17,334 bases of DNA from Chloroflexota bacterium (GTDB lineage: Bacteria > Chloroflexota > Dehalococcoidia > JACQGW01), in contig JACQGW010000292.1 of assembly GCA_016199325.1 (NCBI GenBank), positions 1-17,334 on the forward strand, written 5' to 3'. This document shows positions 1-7,063 of the stretch, piece after piece. The notes under the pieces were generated by a model. The model saw nothing but the letters and a program-made list of their open reading frames with translations. It searched no databases and was not told the DNA's origin. The number at the start of each line of letters is the position of its first letter. The first letter of the stretch is position 1. The translations under genes were made by a program, and so were the position numbers.

Positions 1-421
1 CCGGACGCCCCGCCGACGGTGCCCGTTCTCCCTTGTCACGATACCAAGCGTCCGAACATTCCGCGTGAACGGTTACCATCAGTCTTCGGAACAGCCCGTA
101 CATGGGCTCCGAAAGCGGGGTTTCCGAAACAAAGTCCACACCGAAGGTAACCTCTACTTCGGCTCTTGTGTCAGATGCCACCTCCACGCGGATTGAGTAG
201 TGGTGGAGGACCCTGAACCCACCCGGTCTTGCTTCCCAGGTGGCCTTGTCAGCAACTCGAACATCGGCAGGCCCCTGGGGCTTCGGTCCGGCGTAATTCG
301 TGACCCGGGCGTCCTTCAACCACACGGAAGCCAGGTTTATCTGTCCCAGAAACCTGAAAAACTCCTCGTAGGTCTTTCGTTGCTCAGCAGATTCCGCAGG
401 ATCGCGCGTTTCCTCTACCAT
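1..421 (-). CDS. SecB-like chaperone of a TA module (partial, runs off the left edge)
   Basis: The minus frame from the ATG at 421 stays open to the window edge, giving 139 visible residues and no stop. The gene starts 17 bases after the hicB stop, so it is the third gene of the hicAB operon. After a charged N-terminus (MVEETRDPAES) come stretches typical of SecB-like proteins. These are an opening strand that includes INLASVWLKDARV (about residues 28-40), a GPKPQGPADVRV segment, a strand near FRVLHHYSIRVEV, and AEVEVTFGVDFVSE followed by a helix-like PMYGLFRRLMV. SecB-like chaperones are known to accompany HigBA, HicAB and MqsRA pairs as toxin-antitoxin-chaperone systems, where they protect an unstable antitoxin. 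The SecB assignment is pattern recognition supported by context, not a search. The last ~20 visible residues do not look typical, so a frameshift near the edge is possible. Confidence 0.5.
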   Translation of the reverse strand, partial: MVEETRDPAESAEQRKTYEEFFRFLGQINLASVWLKDARVTNYAGPKPQGPADVRVADKATWEARPGGFRVLHHYSIRVEVASDTRAEVEVTFGVDFVSETPLSEPMYGLFRRLMVTVHAECSDAWYRDKGERAPSAGRP

Positions 422-438
422 CAAACAACTCTCGCCCC

Positions 439-1026
439 TTATGCACGACGACGTTGAGTTGACGCGTGGAGAACATCTACTGGCTCGCCGGCTTGCATGA
501 GCACCGGGATTTCGGAGGCAGATACGCCGCCAACTGCCACGACGTGGTAGATTTGGGACCCAGCAAGGTCCGGGACGCCAAAGCGGTAGCTGAAGCCAGT
601 TCTCTCCGACAGCGCATCAAGTACCACGTCCGTCACCATGCGGGTGATCTCTCGCGCCAACTGCTGTCGCGAGTGACCGCCAGAGAGCAGCATGACAACA
701 TACTGGTTGAGACTAATACCATCACGCTTAGCAGATTCGGCCAGCGCCCTATGCAGAGAGCGCGGCAACCGGACGTTGAATCTGCCGCCATAGTCCCCAG
801 AGGATGGTAGAGGGATATCCATTCCCTGTTCGTACGCAGTCCTTATCCAAACGGCGCGAACCTCCTCCACCATCGTCTGGACCTGATCCAAAGTCTCAAC
901 TTGGGCCAGGCAGCCGGGCAGGTCCGGGAAAGTGATGACGTATCCACCGTCGGGGTCAGGGATGACGGTGAACGGGTATTCCAGTGAGAGGTACTCGTCC
1001 AGAGGCCTTCGCGGCGACACTGCCAT
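439..1026 (-). CDS. hicB: HicB-family antitoxin with C-terminal extension
   Basis: 195-residue antitoxin of a type II HicAB pair; it should bind and neutralise HicA and repress the operon. The start chosen is the ATG at 1026, preceded five bases away by a strong GGAGGAGGA site inside the hicA end; an upstream ATG at 1047 lacks this. Residues ~11-70 form the HicB partial-RNase-H-like domain (FTVIPDPDGGYVITFPDLPG is its signature). Residues ~80-115 (RFNVRLPRSLHRALAESAKR, then GISLNQYVVMLL) form an Arc/MetJ-type ribbon-helix-helix DNA-binding domain. Common HicB proteins end soon after this domain. Here about 80 more residues follow (116-195): a helix-like REITRMVTDVVLDALSERT, then GVPDLAGSQIYHVV and a basic RRRA tail. 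With a SecB-like gene directly downstream, the extension is a candidate chaperone-addiction segment (inference). Confidence 0.88.
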   Translation of the reverse strand: MAVSPRRPLDEYLSLEYPFTVIPDPDGGYVITFPDLPGCLAQVETLDQVQTMVEEVRAVWIRTAYEQGMDIPLPSSGDYGGRFNVRLPRSLHRALAESAKRDGISLNQYVVMLLSGGHSRQQLAREITRMVTDVVLDALSERTGFSYRFGVPDLAGSQIYHVVAVGGVSASEIPVLMQAGEPVDVLHASTQRRRA

Positions 1027-1027
1027 G

Positions 1028-1264
1028 CTAGTCCTCCTCCAAGCCAAGGCGTTCGCAGATTTGCTTCAGATACACACGCTTGACCTTGCGGCCGCTCACC
1101 AGGGCAACGGTAATTGGGAACTCTCCCTTCTTTACAAATACGGGATGACCCTTGGTCCGATCGAGTACCCAGCCATGGTGCGCCAGCACCCTGCAAACAT
1201 CGTCAAAATCCATGCTGGTGGGCCGAGACACGAGTTGCCGGATAAGCTTCTCAATCTGACCCAC
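1028..1264 (-). CDS. hicA: HicA-family mRNA interferase toxin
   Basis: 78-residue HicA (YcfA-like, dsRBD fold) toxin, a family that cleaves mRNA on or off the ribosome. The GTG at 1264 is chosen because a GGGAG site lies seven bases upstream, and translation from here gives the usual 60-80 residue size; a longer frame reaches 1363 but has no comparable site. The core is DFDDVCRVLAHHGWVLDRTKGHPVF. The TKGHPVF segment corresponds to the GSHH(V/I)F motif holding the catalytic histidine, here His40, in a slightly atypical G-H-P setting. The C-terminal ALVSGRKVKRVYLKQICERL matches the HicA end helix. The stop at 1028-1030 is one base from the hicB ATG, so toxin and antitoxin are translationally coupled, toxin first, as is usual for hicAB. 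Confidence 0.88.
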   Translation of the reverse strand: MGQIEKLIRQLVSRPTSMDFDDVCRVLAHHGWVLDRTKGHPVFVKKGEFPITVALVSGRKVKRVYLKQICERLGLEED

Positions 1265-1279
1265 CGCACCACTCCCGCT

Positions 1280-1297
1280 ACCAATGGTACCACCGGT
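1280..1297. promoter_or_regulatory. Candidate HicB operator over the -10 box
   Basis: ACCAATGGTACCACCGGT is an 18-bp imperfect palindrome (ACC..TGGTACCA..GGT, centred on GGTACC) that covers the -10 hexamer of the hicAB promoter. Ribbon-helix-helix antitoxins such as HicB autoregulate through short palindromes at their promoter, so this is the most likely operator. The binding itself is inferred. Confidence 0.5.
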
Positions 1298-1312
1298 GAT
1301 GCCACTTGTCAA
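1284..1312 (-). promoter_or_regulatory. Promoter of the hicAB(-secB-like) operon
   Basis: On the minus strand TTGACA (1312-1307) is a perfect -35 box. It is followed after exactly 17 bases by TACCAT (1289-1284), a 4/6 match to the -10 consensus. The -10 ends about 20 bases before the hicA GTG, which leaves room for a short leader containing the GGGAG site. Confidence 0.65.
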
Positions 1313-1450
1313 CACGCGCGCACGCAACGCTATCCACAAGCCACAAGTCCGCCAACCAGGCAATCCTGCCGTTGTTATGCAGTGTTGGCAGCCGATGGCG
1401 GATGTTACCCGTCCCCCGCCCGAACTTCCTCAGGCTGCACCGAATGCTGG

Positions 1451-3058
1451 TCAAGCGCCGCCTTCAGCCGGCGAGTATCGTAGCGCATAGGCGGCCACCG
1501 GCTCGCTCTTGCCGCGGACCGAGACGGCCGGCAGCGACGTTCCCTCGATCGACAGAACCGACGCAGCGGACGCGTAGGTCGGTGCGCTGACCAGGACGTC
1601 GACGCCGAGATCCTTCGTCAGCGCCTGGAGGCGCGAGGCGAGGTTGACGGTATCGCCGATGACGGTGTACTCGATCCGCTCGCTCCCGCCGACGTTGCCG
1701 GCGATGGCCGGCCCCGTCGCGATGCCGACGCCGATCCGCAGCGTCGGTCCGCCGCTCTCGGTCTGCGCTCGATTGAAGTCGGCCAGCGCCCGGCGCATCG
1801 CCATTGCGCAGCGGACGGCCCGGGCGGCGTGATCCTCCGCCGGGTTGAGCGGCGTCCCGAAGACGGCCAGCAGCGAATCGCCGCCGAACTTGTTGACCAT
1901 CCCGCCCTCGGCGACGACGACGGCAACCACGGCGCCCATGTAGCGGTTGAGCAGGGCGATCAGATCGGCGGCGGGCAGCCGCTCGGAGAGGCCGGTGAAG
2001 TCGCGGATGTCGCTGAAGAGCACGGAGCACTCGACGAGCCTGCCGCCGAGTCTCGCCCCGTGCTGGACGACCTCCCGGGCCACCTCGGGGCTGACGTACA
2101 GGTTGAGCAGGGTCCGCAGCAGCTCGCCCTGGCGCAGTCCGGCGGTCATCGCGTTGAACCGCTCGGCAAGATAGCCGAGCTCGTCGCTGGTTGTTACCGG
2201 GACTGCCACGGCAAGGTCGCCCTGCTCGACCCGGGCCATCGCCGCCTGGAGTGTCTGCAGCGGCCCGACGATCGAACGCGTGAGGAAGACCGCCATGCCG
2301 ACGCCGGCGGCGAGCGCGACACCGACGACGAAGATCTCCAGCGTCACCAGATTGGCGAGGATCGCCTCCGGGTTCGGCGCGCCGGCCAGCGCCCGAGCGC
2401 GCTGGATCGAGAGATGGGCGAGCAGCGCCAGCGGCCAGAGCCCGATCAAGAGGAGGACGATCAACAGCCTGCCCAGCACGGGCAGGCGAAAGCCGGGTGT
2501 CGAGCTGAGCCTGCCGTCGGCGAAGAAGCATGGGATGGCCCGACGCCAGACCAGGTCGGCGGAGAAGTAGAAGATGGCGGTGGTGAGAACGCCGCCGACG
2601 CCGACGACGCCGGCGAGCAGGCGCGGCATCGACGCCGCGAAGCCGCCGAACGACCACGCCCAGAGCACGATCAGGAACGCTGCCAGCAGCCAGATGACAA
2701 AGCTGAGCACCGCGTCCTGCCAGGGATAGTCGAGCGCCTGGCGGCGCACGTCGGCCGGGACCTCGGCCGGGTCGGCGCCGCGCGCCAGCCGCTCGGACCA
2801 GGTCTCGAGCCGGCCGAAGACGCGCCGGTGGACGAGCGAGCCGACCAGGAACGTCACTGCCATCAACCCGGCGAAGAAGAGCCAGGCCGGCGCCGGCACG
2901 GTCCGGACCGAGAGCTCTCCGGCCGGCATCGGGTCGATGGCCTGGAAGTAGAGGAACGTCAGCAGCGCGCCGGCGGTGTTGGCGATCGCCGAGATAAGCC
3001 AGATGGTCGACCTGATGGCTCTCAGCGATTCGGGACGCGCGGGGGACAGCAGTATCAT
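1451..3058 (-). CDS. Membrane class III adenylate cyclase (6 TM - HAMP - catalytic domain)
   Basis: 535 residues; predicted to convert ATP to cAMP at the membrane. Six hydrophobic segments lie at about 18-40, 57-77, 117-138, 146-170, 195-218 and 236-259, followed by a HAMP linker (~259-312) and a cyclase homology domain (~342-525). Catalytic residues are intact: metal-binding Asp350 (FSDIRDF) and Asp394 (GGDSLLAVFG), adenine-specifying Lys390 (NKFGGD) and Thr465 (YTVIGD), and transition-state Asn472 and Arg476 (VNLASRL). The Lys/Thr pair indicates ATP rather than GTP. The architecture matches the mycobacterial Rv1318c/Rv3645 type. The ATG (3058) overlaps the stop of the MoaD-like gene as ATGA, so it is the last gene of the molybdenum hydroxylase operon and translationally coupled to it. 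Genomes sometimes label such proteins adenylate/guanylate cyclase. Confidence 0.9.
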   Translation of the reverse strand: MILLSPARPESLRAIRSTIWLISAIANTAGALLTFLYFQAIDPMPAGELSVRTVPAPAWLFFAGLMAVTFLVGSLVHRRVFGRLETWSERLARGADPAEVPADVRRQALDYPWQDAVLSFVIWLLAAFLIVLWAWSFGGFAASMPRLLAGVVGVGGVLTTAIFYFSADLVWRRAIPCFFADGRLSSTPGFRLPVLGRLLIVLLLIGLWPLALLAHLSIQRARALAGAPNPEAILANLVTLEIFVVGVALAAGVGMAVFLTRSIVGPLQTLQAAMARVEQGDLAVAVPVTTSDELGYLAERFNAMTAGLRQGELLRTLLNLYVSPEVAREVVQHGARLGGRLVECSVLFSDIRDFTGLSERLPAADLIALLNRYMGAVVAVVVAEGGMVNKFGGDSLLAVFGTPLNPAEDHAARAVRCAMAMRRALADFNRAQTESGGPTLRIGVGIATGPAIAGNVGGSERIEYTVIGDTVNLASRLQALTKDLGVDVLVSAPTYASAASVLSIEGTSLPAVSVRGKSEPVAAYALRYSPAEGGA

Positions 3059-3318
3059 CCGCCGCTCACCGCCGGCACGAAGTGAACCTCGCTCGTCTCG
3101 CCGACCGGCTGGAGCAGGCCCCGCCGGGTGACCTGGCCGTCGACGGCGACGGCGATGGCCGGGCTGAGCCGGTCGCCCTCGCAGAGCCGCTCCTTGACAC
3201 CGGGGTAGGCGGCCTCCAGGTTGGCGATCACCTGGCGCACCGTCGCCCCCGGCACGGCGATCCGCTCCTGCCCGCCGGTCAGGTCACGGATGAGTGAGGG
3301 AATCCAAATGATAGCCAT
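3055..3318 (-). CDS. MoaD/ThiS-family ubiquitin-like sulfur carrier
   Basis: 87-residue beta-grasp protein ending in SGG, the C-terminal Gly-Gly that is adenylated and thiocarboxylated in MoaD/ThiS carriers and conjugated in archaeal SAMPs. The N-terminal IWIPSLIRDLTGG strand-turn, the TVRQVIANLEAAYPGVKERL helix and the late VHFVPAVSGG strand fit the family in order and length. In its operon it follows the molybdenum subunit (35-base overlap with that gene's 3' end) and precedes the adenylate cyclase. A sulfur donor for molybdopterin of the adjacent hydroxylase is the natural guess, but no MoaE, MoeB or other cofactor gene lies in the window. A SAMP-like or thiamine/cysteine role cannot be excluded. 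GGAGGAG lies 12 bases upstream of the ATG. Confidence 0.75.
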   Translation of the reverse strand: MAIIWIPSLIRDLTGGQERIAVPGATVRQVIANLEAAYPGVKERLCEGDRLSPAIAVAVDGQVTRRGLLQPVGETSEVHFVPAVSGG

Positions 3319-5599
3319 CCCGCCAGATCTCCTCCATCACCCGGTTCGGCGAAAGCGGCAGGCGGGCCATCCGGACATCCGTCGCCCGAGAGACGGCGTT
3401 GGCGACGGTCGCCAGCGGCGGGACGATCGGCACTTCGCCGACGCCGCGGACGCCGAACGGATGGCCGGGGTTCGGCACCTCGACGACCACCGTCTCGATC
3501 ATCGGCAGGTCGTAGGCCGTCGGCATCCGGTAGTCCAGCAGGCTCGCGTTCGCCATCTGGCCGTCGGCGGTGAAGAAGTACTCCTCATTCAGCGCCCAGC
3601 CGATGCCCTGAACGGCGCCGCCCTGCATCTGCCCCTCGACGAAGCTCGGATGCACGGCCTTCCCGACGTCCTGGACGACGGTGTAGCGGAGGAGCTGCGT
3701 CTTGCCGGTCTCGGGGTCGACCTCGACGTCGGCGATGTGGACGCCAACCGCAGCAGCGGCGCCCTCGGTCAGCAGCGCCGCGCGACCGACGATGGGGCCG
3801 CCCGTGTCGTATTGCTGGCCGGCGACCTCTTTGAACGTCAGACGGCGGTCGGGATCGCCGGACGTGGTAAAGACGCCGCCGGCGTAGGAGACCGCCGCCG
3901 GCTCGACCTCGAGAACCTCGGCGGCACGCTCCTTCATCTGACGGACGACGTCCTGGGCGGCCAGGTAGGCGGCCCAACCCGTGCCGAAGGTCGTTCGGCT
4001 GCCCCCGGAGACGTCGGCGAACCCGATGGAGTCGGTGTCGGCAACGCTCGGCTTGACGTCCTCGACGGGGATGCCGAGCACCTCGGCCGCCTGCATGGCG
4101 ATGGTCGTGCGGGTGCCGGAGAGGTCTACCGAGCCGGTGACGACCTGGACCGTTCCGTCGGTGTTGACGTTGATGGTGCAGGCGGAGGCGCCGCCCCAGT
4201 TGCCCCAGTAGCCGACGGCGACGCCGCGGCCGCGGTTCGGTCCGCCGAGCGGGGCCGAGTAATGCGGACAGGCCCGCGCCGCGACCAGGGTTTCGACGAG
4301 GCCGATGCTCCGATGGGCAGGGCCGTCGATCCGGCGGGTGCCCTGGCGGGCGGCGTTCTTCAGCCGGAACTCGATGGGGTCCATCCCAAGACGCCGGCAG
4401 ATCTCGTCGACGGCCGACTCGACGGCAAACGCCCCCTGGGGTGCGCCGGGCGCCCGGTAGGCCGACGTCTTCGGCTTGTTGACGACGACGTCGTAGCCGT
4501 CGGCCCGGGCGTTCGGGATGTCGTACGGCCCGAAGCCGCAGACGATGCCGCTCGTCACCGACGAGCCCGGAAAGGCGCCGGCTTCGTAGATCAGCTCGGC
4601 GGTCGCCGCCGTCAGTCGGCCGTCCCGGGTGGCTCCCATTTTCAGCTTCATAGCGGTGCCGCTCGTCGGGCCGCTCCCCTGGAGCACCTCGGCCCGGCTC
4701 ATCGCCAGCTTGACCGGCCGGCCGGCCTTGCGGGAGAGGAGCGCGACGATCGGCTCGAGGAGGACCCCGGCCTTGCCGCCGAAGCCGCCGCCGACCTCCA
4801 TCGGCACCACCTTGATCTTGCCGATGGGATGGTCGAGGAGACCCGCCAGCGATTCCCGGACGGAGAAGGCGCCCTGGGTCGAGCACCAGACCGTGATCTG
4901 GCCGTCGGCGGTCCAGTCGGCGGTGGCCGTCTGCGGCTCGATGTAGCCCTGGTGGACCATCGACGTCTCGAACTCCTGCTCGACGACGACGTCGGCCTCG
5001 GCAAATCCCCGCTCGACGTCGCCCAGGACGTACTGATGGTGGGCGGCGACGTTGCTCGGCGAATCGGCCCGCCCGCCGAGCGATTTCGTCCGCAGGTCTT
5101 CAAGCAGGATCGGGCTGCCCGGCTTCATCGCCTCCCGGACGTCGAGGACCGCCGGCAGCACCTCGTAGTCGACGTCGACGAGCGCGAGCGCCTCCTCGGC
5201 GACGTGGGGGCTCACCGCGGCCACCGCCGCGACGGCGTGGCCCTTGTAGAGGGCCTTGTCGTGGGCCAGCGCGTTGGCGGACTGGTACTTCAGGCTGGTC
5301 GCGGCCTCGCCGCGGGCGGCGATGGTCTCCGGTGCCAGCGGCAGGTCCGCCGCCGTGACGACGGCGTGGACGCCCGGCAGCGCCGCCGCCCGGCTCGCGT
5401 CGATGGAGCGGATACGGGCGTGGGCGTGGGGGCTCCGGAGCACCTTGCCGTGGAGCATGCCGGGCAGGTTGAGGTCGGCGCCAAACTGGGCGCGGCCCGT
5501 CACCTTGTCGGGACCGTCGTGCCGGGCCGGCCGCGTCCCGACGACGCTGAACGGCTCGGCCGTGAGGATCTGGGTGGCCTGCTCGTTGGTCGCAACCAT
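3284..5599 (-). CDS. Xanthine dehydrogenase-family molybdopterin-binding (large) subunit
   Basis: 771-residue molybdenum subunit of an aerobic-type hydroxylase (xanthine dehydrogenase / CoxL family), which inserts water-derived oxygen into a substrate C-H bond. The ATG at 5599 overlaps the stop of the 2Fe-2S gene (TAATG). The N-terminal RHDGPDKVTGRAQFGADL and GMLHGKVLRSPHAHARI form the a/b hammerhead domain. VGGGFGGKAG (~res 270) is a molybdopterin-binding loop, AYRAPGAPQGAF (~380) is the active-site loop, and GVGEVPIVPP (~718) carries the catalytic glutamate. The active-site loop is neither AYxCSFR (form I CO dehydrogenase) nor AYRGAGR (form II), so CO is not the substrate; a purine, aldehyde or aromatic/N-heterocycle is more likely but cannot be chosen from sequence. 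The 3' end overlaps the MoaD-like gene by 35 bases. Confidence 0.92.
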   Translation of the reverse strand: MVATNEQATQILTAEPFSVVGTRPARHDGPDKVTGRAQFGADLNLPGMLHGKVLRSPHAHARIRSIDASRAAALPGVHAVVTAADLPLAPETIAARGEAATSLKYQSANALAHDKALYKGHAVAAVAAVSPHVAEEALALVDVDYEVLPAVLDVREAMKPGSPILLEDLRTKSLGGRADSPSNVAAHHQYVLGDVERGFAEADVVVEQEFETSMVHQGYIEPQTATADWTADGQITVWCSTQGAFSVRESLAGLLDHPIGKIKVVPMEVGGGFGGKAGVLLEPIVALLSRKAGRPVKLAMSRAEVLQGSGPTSGTAMKLKMGATRDGRLTAATAELIYEAGAFPGSSVTSGIVCGFGPYDIPNARADGYDVVVNKPKTSAYRAPGAPQGAFAVESAVDEICRRLGMDPIEFRLKNAARQGTRRIDGPAHRSIGLVETLVAARACPHYSAPLGGPNRGRGVAVGYWGNWGGASACTINVNTDGTVQVVTGSVDLSGTRTTIAMQAAEVLGIPVEDVKPSVADTDSIGFADVSGGSRTTFGTGWAAYLAAQDVVRQMKERAAEVLEVEPAAVSYAGGVFTTSGDPDRRLTFKEVAGQQYDTGGPIVGRAALLTEGAAAAVGVHIADVEVDPETGKTQLLRYTVVQDVGKAVHPSFVEGQMQGGAVQGIGWALNEEYFFTADGQMANASLLDYRMPTAYDLPMIETVVVEVPNPGHPFGVRGVGEVPIVPPLATVANAVSRATDVRMARLPLSPNRVMEEIWRDGYHLDSLTHP

Positions 5600-6084
5600 T
5601 ACGCCTTCACCCCCTCCACCCGCTCGGCCGCGTCCAGCACGGCCCGGACGATCTTGTCGTACCCGGTGCATCGACAGAGGTTGCCGGCGAGCCAGAACCG
5701 GACCCGCTCTTCCGTCGGCCGCGGCTCGCGGTCGAGGAGCGCCCTGGTGGAGATGATGAACCCCGGCGTGCAGAAGCCGCACTGAAGCCCGGCCTGGTCG
5801 AGGAACGCCTGCTGGATCGGATGGAGCTTGTCCGGCGTGGCGATCCCCTCGATCGTCGTGATCTCTCTGCCCTGGACCTCCGGGCCGAGGACGAGGCAGG
5901 CGTTGACGGGCCGGTCGTCGAGCAGGACGGAGCAGGCGCCGCAGTTGCCGTCGTTGCACCCCTCCTTCGTCCCGGTCAGGTTGAGCACGTCGCGGAGGCA
6001 TTCGAGAAGGCTCTGGCGCGGCTCGCAGAGGAACTCGACCTGGTCGCCGTTGATGCGTGCCGATACGTGGACCTTAGTGGACAC
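5599..6084 (-). CDS. 2Fe-2S small subunit of the molybdenum hydroxylase
   Basis: 161 residues with both iron-sulfur centres of the XdhC/CoxS family. Cys43, 48, 51 and 63 (EGCNDGNCGAC...NAC) bind the plant-ferredoxin-type cluster, and Cys102, 105, 137 and 139 (CGFCTPG...CRCTGY) bind the cluster near molybdopterin. It passes electrons from the Mo site to the FAD subunit. The start is GTG at 6084, with GGGAGGAG seven bases upstream. It overlaps the FAD-subunit gene end by 11 bases and the large-subunit ATG at TAATG, so the three subunits are translationally coupled and presumably form an equimolar cytoplasmic complex. No twin-arginine signal is seen. Confidence 0.95.
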   Translation of the reverse strand: MSTKVHVSARINGDQVEFLCEPRQSLLECLRDVLNLTGTKEGCNDGNCGACSVLLDDRPVNACLVLGPEVQGREITTIEGIATPDKLHPIQQAFLDQAGLQCGFCTPGFIISTRALLDREPRPTEERVRFWLAGNLCRCTGYDKIVRAVLDAAERVEGVKA

Positions 6085-6964
6085 CGGTAACTCCTCCCTT
6101 CGCTCGCTCGACGGCGCCGGCCAGGGCCCGCCTGGTCAGAACGCCAACCAGGTACGTTCGGTACTCGGCCGTCCCGCGCATGTCGGTGATGGGCCTGGCC
6201 GCGGCCTGAGCCAGCTCGGCGGCGCGCCGGATGGATTCCTCTGAGATGGGCTGCCCGGCCAGGGCGGCGCCGGCGGCCTCGGCGTAGACGGGCGTCGGCG
6301 CAACGGCCGCCAGGGCGACCCGCGCCGAGACGAACTGCCGGTGGTCGGCGTCGAGGACGACGGACGCGCCGACGCCGACGACTGCGATATCCATCTCGTT
6401 GCGCGGCGTGAAGCGGAGGTACCGGGCGCCCCCGTTCGGCTGCGGCGGCGGGACGGCGATCTGGACGAGCAGCTCGGCGGGGCCGAGAACGTTCCGGCCG
6501 GGGCCGGTGCAGAACGCCTCGACGGGGACCCGCCGCGTCCCGTTCGGACCGGCGATCAGGCAGCTTGCCGATAGGGCGATGAGCGCCGAGATCGCGTCGC
6601 CGCTTGGCGAGGAGTTGCAGAGGTTGCCGCCAACGCTGGCCCGCCCCTGGATCTGGATGCCGCCGATCTGGCGGACGGCGTCGATCAGCGCGGGATAGGC
6701 CCGGCCAATCGCCGCATCTTCGTAGATGCGGTAGCAGGGGACGGCTGCGCCGAGGGTCAAGCCCTGGTGGGGATCGTATGCGAGCACGTTGACGTCGGGG
6801 ACCCTCTTGACGTCGACGAGCCAATCGAGGTCGAGCCGGCCGGCCCGCATCTGGACGAGGAGGTCGGTCCCGCCGGCAAAGGGCCGGGCACGCGGTCCCT
6901 TCTCCTGGAGCAACGCCACCGCCTCCGCCAACGTGCCGGGGGCGGTGTACTCGAACGCTTTCAC
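6074..6964 (-). CDS. FAD-binding medium subunit of the molybdenum hydroxylase
   Basis: 296-residue FAD subunit (CoxM/XdhB family, FAD_binding_5 then CO_deh_flav_C), the electron exit of the complex. The GTG at 6964 is chosen because GGAGGTGA sits five bases upstream and the protein then begins (M)KAFEYTAPGTLAEAV, the normal start of this family; an ATG at 6994 and longer openings lack both. FAD contacts are seen in FAGGTDLL (res ~29-36) and GRASVGGNLCNSSPSGD (~107-123). The C-terminal domain includes RYLRFTPRNEMDIAVVGVGA. It is the first gene of the five-gene operon. The upstream 438 bases hold repeats, and I could not identify a convincing promoter there. Confidence 0.93.
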   Translation of the reverse strand: MKAFEYTAPGTLAEAVALLQEKGPRARPFAGGTDLLVQMRAGRLDLDWLVDVKRVPDVNVLAYDPHQGLTLGAAVPCYRIYEDAAIGRAYPALIDAVRQIGGIQIQGRASVGGNLCNSSPSGDAISALIALSASCLIAGPNGTRRVPVEAFCTGPGRNVLGPAELLVQIAVPPPQPNGGARYLRFTPRNEMDIAVVGVGASVVLDADHRQFVSARVALAAVAPTPVYAEAAGAALAGQPISEESIRRAAELAQAAARPITDMRGTAEYRTYLVGVLTRRALAGAVERAKGGVTGVH

Positions 6965-7063
6965 CTTCTCACCTCCATCGGGTAAGGTCACCATGAGGGG
7001 GTCGCGGAATAGATGCGGAGGTTCATCGGCCCCTACGCAGGAGCATGCACGCTGCGAAAACTC

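Noticed and set aside
200..457. Plus-strand 85-residue open frame
   Set aside because: Antisense to the better-patterned SecB-like reading frame; no recognisable protein features and no ribosome site.
1829..3085. Plus-strand 418-residue open frame
   Set aside because: Complement of the adenylate cyclase gene; composition is Arg/Gly/Glu/Asp-rich noise from high GC.
3221..5785. Plus-strand 854-residue open frame
   Set aside because: Complement of the molybdenum subunit; the minus-strand frame has all family motifs.
5600..6001. Upstream extension of the molybdenum subunit frame
   Set aside because: Arg/Pro-rich, out of frame with and overlapping the real 2Fe-2S gene; the ATG at 5599 fits the family start.
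3284..6964. Aerobic CO dehydrogenase (coxMSL)
   Set aside because: Subunit layout is similar, but the large subunit lacks the AYxCSFR loop that defines CO-oxidising form I.
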